Notes under the pieces: model-generated
What the model was told of the DNA's origin: nothing
Database searches by the model: none
The model's input: only the letters and a program-made list of their open reading frames with translations
Shown: piece after piece, positions 11,016 to 24,047 of the stretch
Numbering within the stretch: position 1 is the first letter of the stretch
How the letters are laid out: each line of letters begins with the position of its first letter
Made by a program: the position numbers and the translations under genes
From: Hirundichthys speculiger
Taxonomy: Eukaryota > Chordata > Actinopteri > Beloniformes > Exocoetidae
Assembly: GCA_018398805.1 (NCBI GenBank)
Contig: JAGFBZ010002379.1
Location: forward strand, 2,617,501-2,681,500
DNA: 64,000 nt
Direction of reading: 5' to 3'

Positions 11016-12094
11016 CACGTTCAGCTCCCAGCAAAAATCCATCTCTGCTTTGGATTTGCGTGAGACCCAAGTACAAGGTACTTCTGTATTTTTCTTCTGG
11101 ATGGAAGCCCAGCAGAAGCTTTGAGTGTAAGCAGCTCCTCAAGCTCATCTTCCTTTCGCCTTTGATGATTAGAAGGAAATTCCAGATTTGCTTAAATCCT
11201 CACCAAGAAAACACACTGTGTGCCTTATCCAGCAGCCACTTCATTTGTGTTATCATGCTTATCATGAGGTCTTGCTGAGGTCAGGCATGTCACCCTTATT
11301 AATGATAGAAAATAGGTTTAAGAAGGTTATGTATAAGTGAAAAGCTACATACTCTAACCTTCCTCCTGCATTTAGGGCTGTGCTAGAGAAAGGATAAAGA
11401 CATGGACCTGCTGGCCTATCGGCTGTGAGGTCTAAATTATCTTAACATTTGAAACTTATTGTGTTAAATTAAACTCCTTCCCTTGTCGAAACTATGGGAA
11501 ATATCCTGGGATACAGCGTTACTTTACATAACTGTTTTTCCGCATGCCCACAGCTACTGTAAGAGTGTTCAGGCTTATATAAGAGAAGGAAACACTACAT
11601 TATTCCCTCATATACGTTAGTCATAGGTCTTGACTCTGACGTGCCCACTGGTATTGTCTGCGTCACTGATCTGCAGCAATGGTGCATAAGCATGTCTTCA
11701 CTCATCTGTGAATATTTGCGTGTCATGCATGAGATCACAGGTATTCTGCTGCATATTTATTTTACGCGTGTGCTGTCGACCCGGTTGCAAGATGGCTGAT
11801 GATTGAATTTGATTCATTGCCTCTGTGATCAGCTTGTAGCAAGGCAGAGAGCTGTAACAGTGAACCAAAATCCTCGTGACCTCGCCACTTCCAACTGCAA
11901 CTGCTTTTCATGAACCTTGACACTGCCAATTCTTGACTGGTCCAACACTCAGTGTGCTTGTAGAGAACTCTACATGCGAGCGGGACTTTGGCAAAAAAGC
12001 TTTTGGTGCTTCAAGTGATCTAAGGAGATTCTTGTTGCTGAAATATACATGACAAGTTGTGATAGGACACTAAGGAGTGTGCCATTTTAATAGA
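11016..12094. other. Non-coding DNA, nothing identified
   Basis: No repeat ends, domain-bearing frame or simple repeat of note. Confidence 0.35.
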
Positions 12095-12515
12095 GGGAGG
12101 ATTCAGCGGACTATATCGATGCATCGATTTAATGACCAGTGATTCAATAGCATCAATACAAAATTAAAACATCAATCAGATATTATCCAACTGTTGTCAA
12201 TATATGTTATCAGGTGGCCTTTTGTAATGTATTTTTTTTTTATCAAAGGAACAGATCATTTATCTTTAATTGTTTAAGAACTAAAAATGTGAAATTGCAC
12301 TTTAGCTTCTTACTGCAATTTGATATGAATGGAAGTCACTGGGTTAAATGAACATCATATTGTTTTATTTTGATTACTAGCTGGTAAACTGAATAAAAAT
12401 TGCATCATGGCAGAGTTTTGGATATTGTCAAGCATTGAGTTGCCATCCAGTTAAGCGATATAATATCGTATGGCGGTGATCATATTGTGATTACGATTTA
12501 AGCCCCTGCTATTTA
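12095..12515. mobile_element. Possible degenerate hAT-like element
   Basis: The left part contains ATATCGATGCATCGATTTAA. The right part contains TATCGTATGGCGGTGATCAT and ends near TTTAAGCCCCTGCT. Paired ATCG-rich ends with an AT-rich middle are common in non-autonomous hAT elements. The inverted match is weak and no target duplication was found. Confidence 0.3.
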
Positions 12516-13274
12516 ACGTATATGAAGATGCTTTCTATTTTCTCTCACAATAAATGAGTTGTCTTGTTGTACTGTCTTGCCTTACCTAACTAGAAAAATG
12601 TGCTATGGATTTGCATGGTCATCTACTTGCTTTTTCCATGACATTTCAATTACATATGGTATAAAAACTTGTAGCTCTAGGAGATCTGTAAAGGCAGAAT
12701 GTGAAATAGAATCTGAATCAAAGAGGGAAAAAAAAATCAGGCCTTGCTTTATTTAAAAGATTTATATTTTGTTTTTGTTGCATCAGGAGGGCAAGTCCTG
12801 CAGTTTTGACAAGTTTTCTTTATTTCCCTCTTACTGTAAACCTTTTTTATAATGTGATGTGAATTTGAATTCAGTAGCATGGCGAGGAGCTTATTAGAAG
12901 CAATCACCAAGATGTGTGTGGAGCATTGAAGAACATAGAGAGCTGTCAGAGTAGGACTAAACAAATCCTGTTAAAAGCAGCATGCGGTCTTCAGTAATAA
13001 GGCTGCTGAATAGGGCAAGGTTATTTAGAGCTTATTTAGTTCTTATTCCAAACTTCCACAAGTTCAAAAATAGCAGACGATGATGGAAAATAGAGATTTT
13101 TCCTTACACCGTACGCACACGGATATATGTATAAATACACAGTGGACCAGCTCTGTAGCCTCTCTTGGGTCCTGGAGGGACCATGAAAATTCGCCCAACC
13201 TGTCCGCATGTGTTTTGGGGATTTGGAGGAGGCATTTCTTTGGCGTGGTTTCATGCCAAAGAAGAGTACTACAG
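12516..13274. other. Non-coding DNA, nothing identified
   Basis: AT-rich sequence. Open frames here lack recognisable domains. Confidence 0.35.
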
Positions 13275-14325
13275 TGAGTAGCTACAGTGAGACAGAATAC
13301 CTGTGTGTGAATGAGAGGAACCCAAGTGGAACGGTGGAACCACAGGGAAAGTGGAAGATTTGAAGCACTTAGGGTCAACAGGTCAGAGCAACAGAGAGTG
13401 AGGGAAAAGTGGTGAAGAAGCGTGTGCGAGCAGGTTGGAATAAGTGGAGAAAAGCATTAGATGTGATCTGTGATGAGAGTTTTAGCACGCATGAAAGGAA
13501 AAGTGTACAAAATGGTGGTCATTGTTGTATGGTTTAGAGACTGTGGAACTGAGGAAAAGACAGGAAGCAGAGTTGGAGGTACCAAAGGTAAAAATGTTGA
13601 GGTTCTCTTTGAGAGTGACAAGGATGGATAGGATCAGGAATGAGTACATCGGAGTGACAACGCATGTTAGATGTTCTGGGGGGAAAGTCAGAGGAGCCAG
13701 ACTGAGATGGTTTGGACATGTACAGAGGAGGCATTAGGGCTGTAGCGATACACTAATCTCGCGATACGATACACGATATTGGGCTCACAATACGATGTAT
13801 ATCGATATTCATCTTACAATACATTTACATCATTTGCCGAAAGATTTTAAAGGGACAAAGTGATTTTGGTGACATCTTGTGAGTGTTCCAATGACTTTGT
13901 TTGAATTTATTGAACTGAAAGCATCAATTAAACATTATATGGCTGACAGGCAGCTTGCAAATGCTGGACAAAATGCATAAAAAATTTGTTGAGAAAAATA
14001 GTTTCATTTATTTAAACAGTGCAAATTGTTGCTTGCAAGCTTTTAAAAGTTGGACATGGGGGTTTTGAAAGAAGCTTAGAATATCGATACCCGCGGCTGG
14101 AAAATCAATACTCGATAAAATATCTATATATATCGCAAAATAGATAAAATCGCTTAGCTCTATGAGGAATAGTGAATATGTCAGTAGAAGGATTATAAGG
14201 TTGGAACTGCCAGGTAGAAGGCCTAGACAAAGGCTAAAGAGGAGATTTATGGATGCAGTGAAATTAGTTGGTGTGAGAGAAGAGGATGTAGAGGTGGAGG
14301 CGGATGATTAGCTGTGGCGAGTTTT
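13275..14325 (+). mobile_element. RTE-like LINE fragment (C-terminal RT region), split by a hAT insertion
   Basis: Left of 13,735 and right of 14,162 the sequence encodes the C-terminal region of a fish non-LTR retrotransposon. Visible landmarks are a TEYLCVNERNPSG-type segment, ETVELRKRQEAELEVPKVK, MLRFSLRVTRMDRIRNEY and RWFGHVQRR before the break, then LPGRRPRQR.KRRFMDAVK after it. Endonuclease and catalytic RT (YxDD) parts are absent. It parallels 36,030-36,700. Assignment to an RTE-like clade is from memory of the peptide pattern. Frameshifts and stops show it is inactive. Confidence 0.75.
13735..14162. mobile_element. hAT-like non-autonomous element (428 bp) inside the LINE
   Basis: The left end reads TAGGGCTGTAGCGAT and the reverse complement of the right end reads TAGAGCTAAGCGAT. 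Flanking 8-mers GGAGGCAT (13,727-13,734) and TGAGGAAT (14,163-14,170) agree at 6 of 8 positions, consistent with a decayed 8-bp hAT target duplication. The ends carry repeated ATCGATA/CGATAC motifs. Removing it lines the LINE up with its second copy at about 36,480. No transposase is encoded. Confidence 0.7.
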
Positions 14326-17300
14326 TACATTTTACCTACCTGTCAAGTAGTTTTGGCAATTAAATTCTGTTTGTTTCCAGCTCACCTTGTTGCTGACAAA
14401 TACAGGGGGGAAGGAGGGGCTGTGCGGCACCATGAGTGAGAAGAAATGCATACAGTGGCACAGCCTTACAGGGGAAACATAACTTTAGATTATATGGCTA
14501 TGAATGCTATTGTCTGATTTGTATTTATTTATGAATTTAAAATGCAGATGTAAATGAAAAGGTCAGTATACCACCCAGCCCTAGGTCACTGAATCCCAGC
14601 ACCCCCTTCATGAACTTCTGACAGCGGTTGCAGAAGTAAAAGCTAAATGTCAGGCACTGACTACTCATTCTCATTAAATGTCTTGGTTTGCTTAATCAAG
14701 ACTAAAGCTGGTTAAATGCCAGCGTAGTGTTTGGAGTTAAATAAAGTTGGCATAAGAAGCCTGGAGGAAAGCCACCCACCTCCATCTGAACAATAAAAAT
14801 GACGACCACATGACTCCATCCTGAAGTGAAGTATAAGGTCAGAGAGTGATGTCACTATTTTATGTGGTTATATAAATGTTAGTGGCAACTTGAGGCAAAA
14901 GTGGGGTTTGCATAGCTTAGCCTCAGGAGGACAGATAGGTGCTGACAGACTGGCCTAGCCTCACCGCTGGGACAACAGCAGACCCCCTATATTCCTCTTG
15001 TCTTTTTCTATTTGTCTCACTCACTCATCCTATTCACTGTCTGGTTCTCGCAGCACTTTATACAACATTTCTTTCTTTTGTTTGTCCTACATTTCATAAA
15101 TACTGGAGCTGGAACCTTTCAGTGTGGCTAATGACTGCCAGTTTTGCACCATGTTTGATAGAGTGGTGAGATTTTTTTCATGCAGAGCAACAGTGAGTTC
15201 AAGTGAAGGCAGCTGTTGCCCAGAGTTTTATGCGTATAATTTTATGCGGATAACTTTATCATATTTGGTTCTCTACGGCATTGATTACTGCTTGCATACT
15301 TATTCATCCTTCTGCTGAATCCAGTCATAGAAAAGCTTTTGAAAGTGTGTTAATTTGGATATCTTGTTTTACACAAATCCTAAAATTATGCTTAATTAAG
15401 CATCATAGAGAAAAAATAACTTCTTTTGTCAGGTGTTGACTGTTGTCAAATATCCCTCAAAAGGTTTCTGGGGTTTTTAAGTCTAACATCAGACTTAAGT
15501 GGTTACATGATTTGGATTCTGATTATGTGTCTTGCACCTCTGCTTCTTGTCCTCAGGCAGAAAAAGAGCCAGTCTGTAGTCTCTTCTTACAGTGAGCCTG
15601 ATCTAGATCCAATATTATTAGTTCTGACTGATGTGGAAGTCTCTGCTGAGTGGGAAATGTGGTGAGGTGGACGACTTGTAGGCCGAGTAGGTGTTCATCT
15701 AATTGCAGCAAGACTGAGACAGCTCTTTGATATAGAACGACACGATGGCAAATGTGATTGACAAGGGCATGACGGCCCGGATATCTTCAGACTCTCTGGA
15801 GTGAGGTGATGAGGGGCAACGACAGACGAGCCAAAGTCTTACTGATCATGATAGATAACATGGAATTGTGTGGCAGCAGAAGATAGCAGCTACTATGGAT
15901 TCTTTCTCCCACTTATGCTGTTACTTTTGTATTTGTGTACACACACACACACACACACACACACTTCAGTCCCAAATGGTAATAAAATATTAGGAAGTAT
16001 TCCGACTGATAGGAGGTTAAAAAAAATGGAGGCAACCAAAGTAAGAGAATTCACAAGTGAGAGCCTTTCTATCAGGGGAGAGTTGGGTTTTATTTCCCTT
16101 TCAAGATGTGTTGATTGGAGACGAGCAGAGAGCCTCGCAGTCAAAAGCAAGAGAATGAACAGACACTGAGAGGTGTTTTGTTCCTATCCTTTGCCCCAGT
16201 GTCGCCTGTCCTGGCCTCTCTGGAGATAAGACACATTTGGACAAGTGTAATATGTGTGTGTCAGCTGTGTGGACGGACTGTATTGAGGCTCTACTGTGGT
16301 GATCTTTTGGACTTGCATTCACAGGAGTTTCCAACTAAATATAGCACACTGAATCATGTAGACACCTTAAGTAACTGTCTGCCACAGTGTTTTTTTTTAA
16401 ACCCTCTCTCTGCTTGAATGAATCACTCAAGATGCCCAACCAGTGTCTTGGTCATTATTCAGAGTAGAGGAACAACTACCGTCTTAATGTAGTCAGTCTT
16501 CTGTGGTGGTGCGAACACAAAACTCTCTTAGACCACATTTTGTCATCTTTAGCCCTCTTTGCTCTGTAGAGAATCAGTCCTTCCTCCCACCCCTCCTATT
16601 ATTTCCATTTGCATGGAGAAAATATTCACCAATCATTTCGCATTTCGGTGAGATTTTCAAACGCAGCTCTCAGAGCTAAGCGGTGTGGGTAAATGAGATG
16701 GAAGCTAGTGTGGTGTGATAAGAAGTCATGAGACACAGGTCGCATAATTCTGCAGCTGAACTCTTGACCCCAAATGCTCAAACTTTTTTCTATACGTGCC
16801 AGAAAGCCCCAAGAACAGTCACAAAGCACTGCTTGCAGGCCACTGTGGCACCCACTTTTGTCTCAAGCTTTTGTGTTTCATTATAACATGGAGTGGAATA
16901 TTTAGCAGTATGTGTGTGTATACATATAGATAGATATTATATGGTGCTCAGTTTATGTTTGGCCCATGTTGAATCAGGAGCTGAGCAGGAACCAACCGGT
17001 CATGTGACCAGAGGAGCAGAGGATCATGCCGCTCCAAATTTGCATTCGTGGTGTTGATTAGCGAGTGGCAATTGTACTCCACTTCTTCTTTTTTGGAATG
17101 GAGAAGGTAGACTGAACACTGCAACGTCTTATAGCACAGCCAGTGGTAGAACGTGGTATTACACGCAGGTGGTCCGTCTTTATAAATGACCAAAGTTCTC
17201 CACAAGGCTCTGCCGTCTAGAGAGCAGACACAACAGATCTATGTATTTAATATAACATCAAAACACTTTTTAAATTACTTACACTGATTTGGTTATTGTA

Positions 17301-17879
17301 TTTTATAATTGAAGGTATTCATCTGACACAGAACAGCTTTAAAGAATTCTTAAATATTTATGACACTAGTTATATTTTAGTTCTCTATACAAATGTTTCC
17401 CCATGATATTAAAATCTGAAACTGGTTAAAGCAGTTAATGATATCATTGCTTTTGCATGTCGTGCATTGATTAAAATCAAAACTTGTATGATGAGTGGAA
17501 CTGGATCAGCCAGTATTCATTCAAGCCAGTATTTTATGTTCCTCTGCTTTGGTTTTCTGGCGCTGCCTTCGGCATCTTGACAGCAAGGGCACCTTAACTG
17601 ACCGTCAGTGAGCTGCTCTGCTGGCAGTTTGTTCCCGGAACCATCTCTCTTGCACAGACACATACTGTGACATTGCACACCAACTCAAGAGACAGTCTTT
17701 AAGAGGTTTGCACAGCTGTCGTGGGTCATTTCCAAAATGTGCACTTTTTATTCCTTCACATCTTTTTCCCTTCTTCCTCACATATCCAACCCTCAGTTGC
17801 TTCCAGGCAAAAATGAACATGGTGCTCGTAAATGAAATGGCATATTTATTGTGTTTTTTGGGGTGCAACTGACTGGTGT
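14326..17879. other. Non-coding DNA, probable wasf1 5' intron
   Basis: A (CA)n microsatellite sits at about 15,940-15,964. Several short open frames (for example near 15,870-16,420) lack domains and are interrupted by simple sequence. No exon with convincing similarity was found. Confidence 0.35.
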
Positions 17880-18232
17880 TGTGGCAATTTTTATAAATTG
17901 CACAATCTAAAATTATAGATCCTTAACATAATGCAACAGCAGAGAGCTCAAAATTTAACCAAGTTTATTTAAGTTGAGCGCAACAGCAAGACAAAATCAT
18001 GCAGCCGGCAGGCTTGATGGTTGTGCCCGAAGTAATGCGTTATTACACTTCTTTTATAGTTGACTTTAGAAAGTCTGCCAGATTAAAGAGTAAGACTAAA
18101 CAATGATTATTTATTACACATTGTGGTATGTGAATTAGCAAGTCTGACAGAGCAAAAGGCAGGAACTGATCCAATATACATTTTGGTAGGTGTAAGGAAG
18201 TCTGCTAAAACAAGGGACAGGAACTCATTCAT
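17880..18232. other. Unassigned sequence with small internal repeats
   Basis: AAGTCTGCCAGAT, AAGTCTGACAGAG and AAGTCTGCTAAAA recur at about 18,070-18,210, together with GGCAGGAACTGATC and GGACAGGAACTCATTC. This looks like the degraded end of a repeat. No family was recognised. Confidence 0.3.
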
Positions 18233-18960
18233 TAGGGCCCTATGAAATCTGTTTTATTTTTTCTAAAATTCCATTTTAATTCTTTTCATTTTCTGTGTTT
18301 TTTTGGTGTTAAATTTTTGAGAATTCCGTTTTAAGCATTTTATGCAAATTTAATCTCAAGACAGTATATAAAGTAATGAAATATAGACAATTTATGCAAA
18401 TATAACTGTAAACTTTAATGTTTTCATACTTCAACAAAACATTTTTTTTTGACAAAAAAAAATTTCAAAAGCTATTTTTATGAAATAAAAAACTAAGAAA
18501 AAAAAACTCAATGGGTAAAATCAATTTAAAGTGCAAAAAAGGGAAATTGCAACAGCAGTAAACTAATCGTTATTAGCTATATTTACTATAGCTTATGTAG
18601 ATACTATGAAATCCAAAGCACTGAACACTGGTTGCGTGTATGAGTGTTTTTTTTTTCTTTAGGTGTTCCAGCTATTACAGCCTCTTTATGTTTAGCTCAG
18701 TGAGTGACTCTCACCTTTTTACGTTTGTGCTTTTTACTAATTAAGTGATCTTCGCATGTATCTTTTCGCGTCCATTCAATCGTGTGCTGGCTAAAACTTA
18801 TTGCCAGCACATTGAATCGCCAGATCCATAATAATCTTGGAGAAACTCCTCTTCCCTGTACCTGGGAGTAAGCCGGTAGTTCCTTCGCTTCTTCGACGGT
18901 TTTTCAGATGGCTGCTTCAATGTGTTGTTTTTGTTTTTTTGTTAATGAGGAAAGCGGGGG
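18233..18960. mobile_element. Possible hAT-like element, left end only
   Basis: TAGGGCCCTATGAAATC at 18,233 is a terminal sequence I associate with fish hAT-like elements. The interior is very AT-rich. No reverse-complement end or target duplication was found, so the right boundary is a guess. Confidence 0.35.
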
Positions 18961-19027
18961 CAAGCTGATGGTGATCCATTCATGTGAATCAGATGTGCTT
19001 TCGCAGAGAAACATCTAAGACATTCAG

Positions 19028-19075
19028 GTTTGCGGCTCTCAAGGACTGGAGTTGGCCACCCCTGCTCTGGGTGGT
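19028..19075. mobile_element. Transposon terminal remnant
   Basis: GGACTGGAGTTGGCCACCCC, read in reverse complement, resembles a hAT-type terminus (CAGGGGTGG.CAACTCCAGTCC). Only one end was found. Confidence 0.35.
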
Positions 19076-22000
19076 CATTTGCTGATAAGTGTGCTCTTAG
19101 ACTTTCAGAAAATAATTACAGAAGTGAATATATGTTTGACCCTGAAAAATCTGTGTTATCTAATCAAATGTTTTCCACCCACTCAAGTTTGGTTGTCTAT
19201 TCTTGGGCCTTTCACATTTTCTGTAGCAGCTTGAGCTGCATTCATGTGAACCTATACTTGACTGTACCAGAATCCTAATACCTACTCTACCCAGGTATTT
19301 ACATACTATGTACATGGTAATAAGAGTGTATGAATGCAACACTCTTCTCCAACTCCCCAGCTGAAATTTATTTGGTATCCTGTCTGTGATTTGAAACACA
19401 AACATACTGGTGGTATCGATTCAAATAACTTTTTCTTACTTCCCCCTCTTCTTTTTTTTTTTTTTTAAACTTTGCCTGAAGCAGCTCCTTTTTTCCTCTG
19501 AGTCTACATCATGTTCACCTCTCAGTTGCTCCATGTCCCCCCCCCTTCTTTTCATTGCTTTGTCTAGACAAACCCCATCTTACCTCAAGAACTCTGAAAC
19601 ATTTTATTTTTTTAATCTTTCACCAGAAGGTAGAGGTCTTTTAGAGACATTCAAACTCTGATGGAGGGATTTGACCTGTATTTTCTTCTAAAATCGTACA
19701 GTATGACTGCTTTTCAGTGTGCTCGCTGACAAAATTCAGACCTTTTATGTCTTACTGAGCAACAAAGTGCTAAAGGAGGTTGTGATGCAGTAGCAAAGAC
19801 ATCAAGGGCGTACTTCATATCAGCTAAAGGCAATAGTGAGTTAGTTTTGTTTGATAGTTATTAAACTGTTTACCAGAAACCATGAAAGAATAAAAGCTCC
19901 GTGTTTAGTGTTACTTTTAAAAGGGAAATGGTATGATACCTCAACTGGCCACAAAAGAAATGGAATGAAACAATAAATGAGAATGCTCCCCCCTTTAAAC
20001 AATTGTAACACAAAGAACAGCTGTTTTTCTGAGCCAAAGGTTGCATCTGCTTTATTTAGCCAATGCTGAATTTCCAACTCTACTATGCAGTCCTGAAATG
20101 CCACAATTGTGCTTTTTTTTTTTTTTTTTTGCTTTTTTTTGGTCTTTTTTGGTTGCCTCAGTTTTGTCTATGAATGTTTGATTGCGAATACAACAAAGCA
20201 AAGTAGCTAATCTAGATCTCTGTTGTAAACGTCATGGCCTCAAAACAGTTGGGATTTCATGTGACCACATCCATTAGGACTGCCCAGACGGGTGGTACGT
20301 GCAGAGTTGGCATTACAAATCAACAGTGATGTATTAACATTTTTATTTCCACAGCACGTCTTCCTTCATTCTCTCTCCTAAAATGTTTAGAGGAAGCAGA
20401 AAATTGCTGAAGATACAATTATAGTTTTTATCCTTGTCCCCAAACTGCCTTGTTGACTGGACTGAATTGCCTCTTTCTTATGAGAATGCCCTTGTATTTT
20501 GGAGACTTATCTATATAATAGCGTCTTGGTCATTGAAATTGACAGGGGTTGTTGCAGTGTTAATTTTATGTGCACGTCTTTCACATCTACATGAACAGCA
20601 AGGGAGATAATATAATCAGTTTTGCCTCACAGGCCAAAGAAGCGCAGCTGCACAGCAAAAACATGCAGACATTTATATTTGAGCAGTGGGCTTTCATTAT
20701 TCATATCAGTGGGTTTCTGTGCGCTCAACAGCAAACTTGTGTGAGCTTGCTTGTTAGTCAGACTCTTTATTAATTGACGTTAGCACAGAGATGTCCATGA
20801 ATATTAAGTTTTACATGTCCAATGTAGGATAAAACATGACTAAATGTCTAAAGAGATATAACCTTGTTGTACAAAAATATGTTGTGGCCTGTGTCCAACT
20901 ATTCATGAAGTGAAAGCTTCATGCTCTGAAAATACAAAACAGCAACTGGTGACGGCTTTTTTTTGCATTTGTGGTTTGAAGATTTAGATTCTTTGTTGTT
21001 TTGTCTCAAGAGCTTCAAAAGATAAATGCAACAGCTATATGTTTTTCTATGCCTTGCAAACAAACAGTTCTGTAGTTCTTAAATATCAATATTAATAATG
21101 TTTCCTGAGATGCCCTTAGTTACAGAATGAAGGAAAATCAACCAATATAATTTTCTTTTTTGTATCTCGGGAAATTTTAAAGCTTTTTTATTATTATTAT
21201 TTTCTTTGCACATTATCACACCCCAGTCAGCCAACCGGTGTATTCATGTCTCCCCAGTGGGGGGGCACACACACTGTATTTGGCTTGAATAGATCTTAAG
21301 GCTAATTTATTCTTCTGTGTAGCAGCTACGCACAGCAGCCACACCATCTCTGGCATTTATTCATGGTGTTCACATGATGTCACAACAGGCCTTTGATTAA
21401 ATATGTAGTTGCAGGTTAAATGTATGAAGGTATTATTTGGGGGGAATTTAAAAATAGTCGGTGTGCTCAGGTCGGGAAATCAATTTCAACAAACCTTTCC
21501 TAGCAAACCTAGCCACATCCTTTACCCAGCTGCACACAAGCTGATCGTAAACCTCCACAGATTTGTGGGTCTTTTATTCCTCCAAAGTTTGTCTACTTCT
21601 GTCATGAAAAATATAATTGTAGATGTCTGGGTACAACATATCTGTAAACCCTTTGGACTGTGAGTATAATCGATATTAGTCGTCTGTACTGGTCGATTCC
21701 ACCGACAGTTTTCTCACATAATGAGATTTTAGTTGGGCATTGTGCATTTCCATGTACTTCTGCTTTTTCCTTTTGCCTTCTGCTGCAGTTTGGGTGTCGT
21801 TATCTAATGATTTTTTAATCTATTTCTGACAACTAATGCTTGAAACTTGTGAACACACAACTGCATTAGAATGAAAGAAGAACCAGCGCTGTATTATAAA
21901 GCTTGACACGCAACATGGCCACAGTGGAAAATATCCAGATGTGTGACATCATTGAATACTGTCTATACTTGTGCATTATTGTTTGCGTCGGTCTGTAATT

Positions 22001-23140
22001 CCACCACCAACCACTAGAAGGCAGTCCGCCTTCATTTCTGCTGCGCTATATCTCGCAGAGCTGAGTTTCCCTTTGAGTTTCCAAAAACATTTATGTGCAG
22101 TTTAAGTCTTTTTGAAGTTCCCTTAAGGACATATAAAGGTTTTTCAATTACAAGTGCTGTCAATTCTCATCAGGAAAATCCACAAAATACAAAATCAATT
22201 ATCTTACAATAGACACACTGTCAGTACCTGTCACTGGAGGACTCATTGAAAGTAATATGGATAGAAACTAGTGAAATTCTCTCATTTGTTTTTTTTATGT
22301 CACCAAACTATACATATAATTTGTATTTGACATTATACACTGTCAAGTTTGCGTATCTTAATGTTTACGTGTCATTGCTGTCAGTGTTGTCATACATCAG
22401 CTTGCCTCTTCTGTCTATTGCAGCGGCCGTTTCGTGGCCTTTGATGGTCTGCCAATCATCATAAATTGTGTGTATGATCACACCCACACTTAGACAGGCA
22501 CACACTCTTTCACACTGTTTTTATCCCAAAAAATATTGCAGGATCACAGCTCTGTTTTTTTTTCCCCCTCCTTTGAAAGTGACATCACGGACATTACCGT
22601 AATATGCCACACATTATTTATTGATGGTTCCCACCTCTCCGTCAGTATCGAAATTATTGAGACTGGGCAAAATCTCGAGGAGTTGCATTATTTAGAATCT
22701 GTGCCGTCCTCTCATGTTACTTCCTGTGTGTCTCTCCACAGGGCAAAATCGTGTGCTTCTCACTACCGTAATGAACTGTATAGCAATGGAAAGTGCAAGC
22801 CCTCAGGTTTCTAATGTTGTTTGAATTTTTTGATTAGACAAACTATGCCAGAGTTACAGTAAAAATACTCCACACATAGAAAACGATAGGGTGGAAGGTG
22901 AAGGGATAAAACTAACTTGACCTTTGGGGGATTCAAAATGAAGTGCAAGGATATTTACTTGATGACGAACTTGCTTAAATGAATATACCACAGTTAAAAC
23001 AAGGTATAGGTGTAATATTAGATGGTAAGGACTTTTGTCAGGGACCAAAATGACATGAATTGATGCAGTTTGGAGTGGGGAAAAAATATGTTTGCAGCGA
23101 AGTGGAAATTAATGTTAACACCTGGGGGAGTCAACATATA
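19076..23140. other. Non-coding DNA, probable wasf1 5' intron
   Basis: Poly(T) tracts lie near 19,453-19,466 and 20,114-20,130. Short open frames have no recognisable domains. Nothing else is supported. Confidence 0.35.
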
Positions 23141-23201
23141 TATGTATATGTGTGTGTGTGTACAGTGATCCCTTATTTTTTGCGGTTAATGGGGACCGAC
23201 A

Positions 23202-23237
23202 CCCCCCCCCCCCCCCACCCCCCCCCCCCCCCCCCCC
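23202..23237. repeat. Poly(C) tract
   Basis: A run of C interrupted once by A at 23,217, followed by CACAACAACAAACACACAAA. Confidence 0.9.
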
Positions 23238-23880
23238 ACACAACAACAAACACACAAAATCAAAAATTCCACAGAACTGGAGCCGGAGCTTTTGCCCACT
23301 GAGCCTAAATAATGTGTTTTAAAAACGTGTTCAAATAAAATGTGTTCAAATGCCAAATATCGCTGTAGACAATGTGGCCGCGGTTTGTTCGTCATCACAA
23401 CATCCTGTGGCCGCTTTCTGTTACGGTGACGGTGTTTTCGGCACAGCCTCTGGTCTCTGAACCGTAGTAAAGAAACTGCTGGTATTGTGCTATTTTTGGC
23501 TCGTAATTAGCAGGTAACATGCTAACAACAACAAAAAAAAGTCTGGTTTTCTCTGCATGGAACGGGTACTTTATTCTGGCAATGGACGGAACTTGTAATA
23601 TTACAAGTTGTATTGTTCGGCTCCTATTGGTTAACAGAGAATGTAAATCTATACACGCTGGGCTGCTGTTTATGCTCACTCCACTTTTCATCTAACCCCA
23701 TTTTCGTTCTGCCGTCCCATGACACACACACACCATTACCCATAAGGCCACCTTCTTAAAGGGGCCAGGCTGGCTCACAACATTTCTTTGCTGTAAGATA
23801 ACGCGCACAACATCCTGTGATGTTTCCGTGAAATTTTTTTTAAAATTATAAATAAAAAAATAAATTATAGATATATGTAG

Positions 23881-24047
<167 letters not shown>

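Noticed and set aside
22536..22814. 92-codon plus-strand frame as a possible exon
   Set aside because: No similarity to a known family and no convincing acceptor-donor pair in phase with wasf1.
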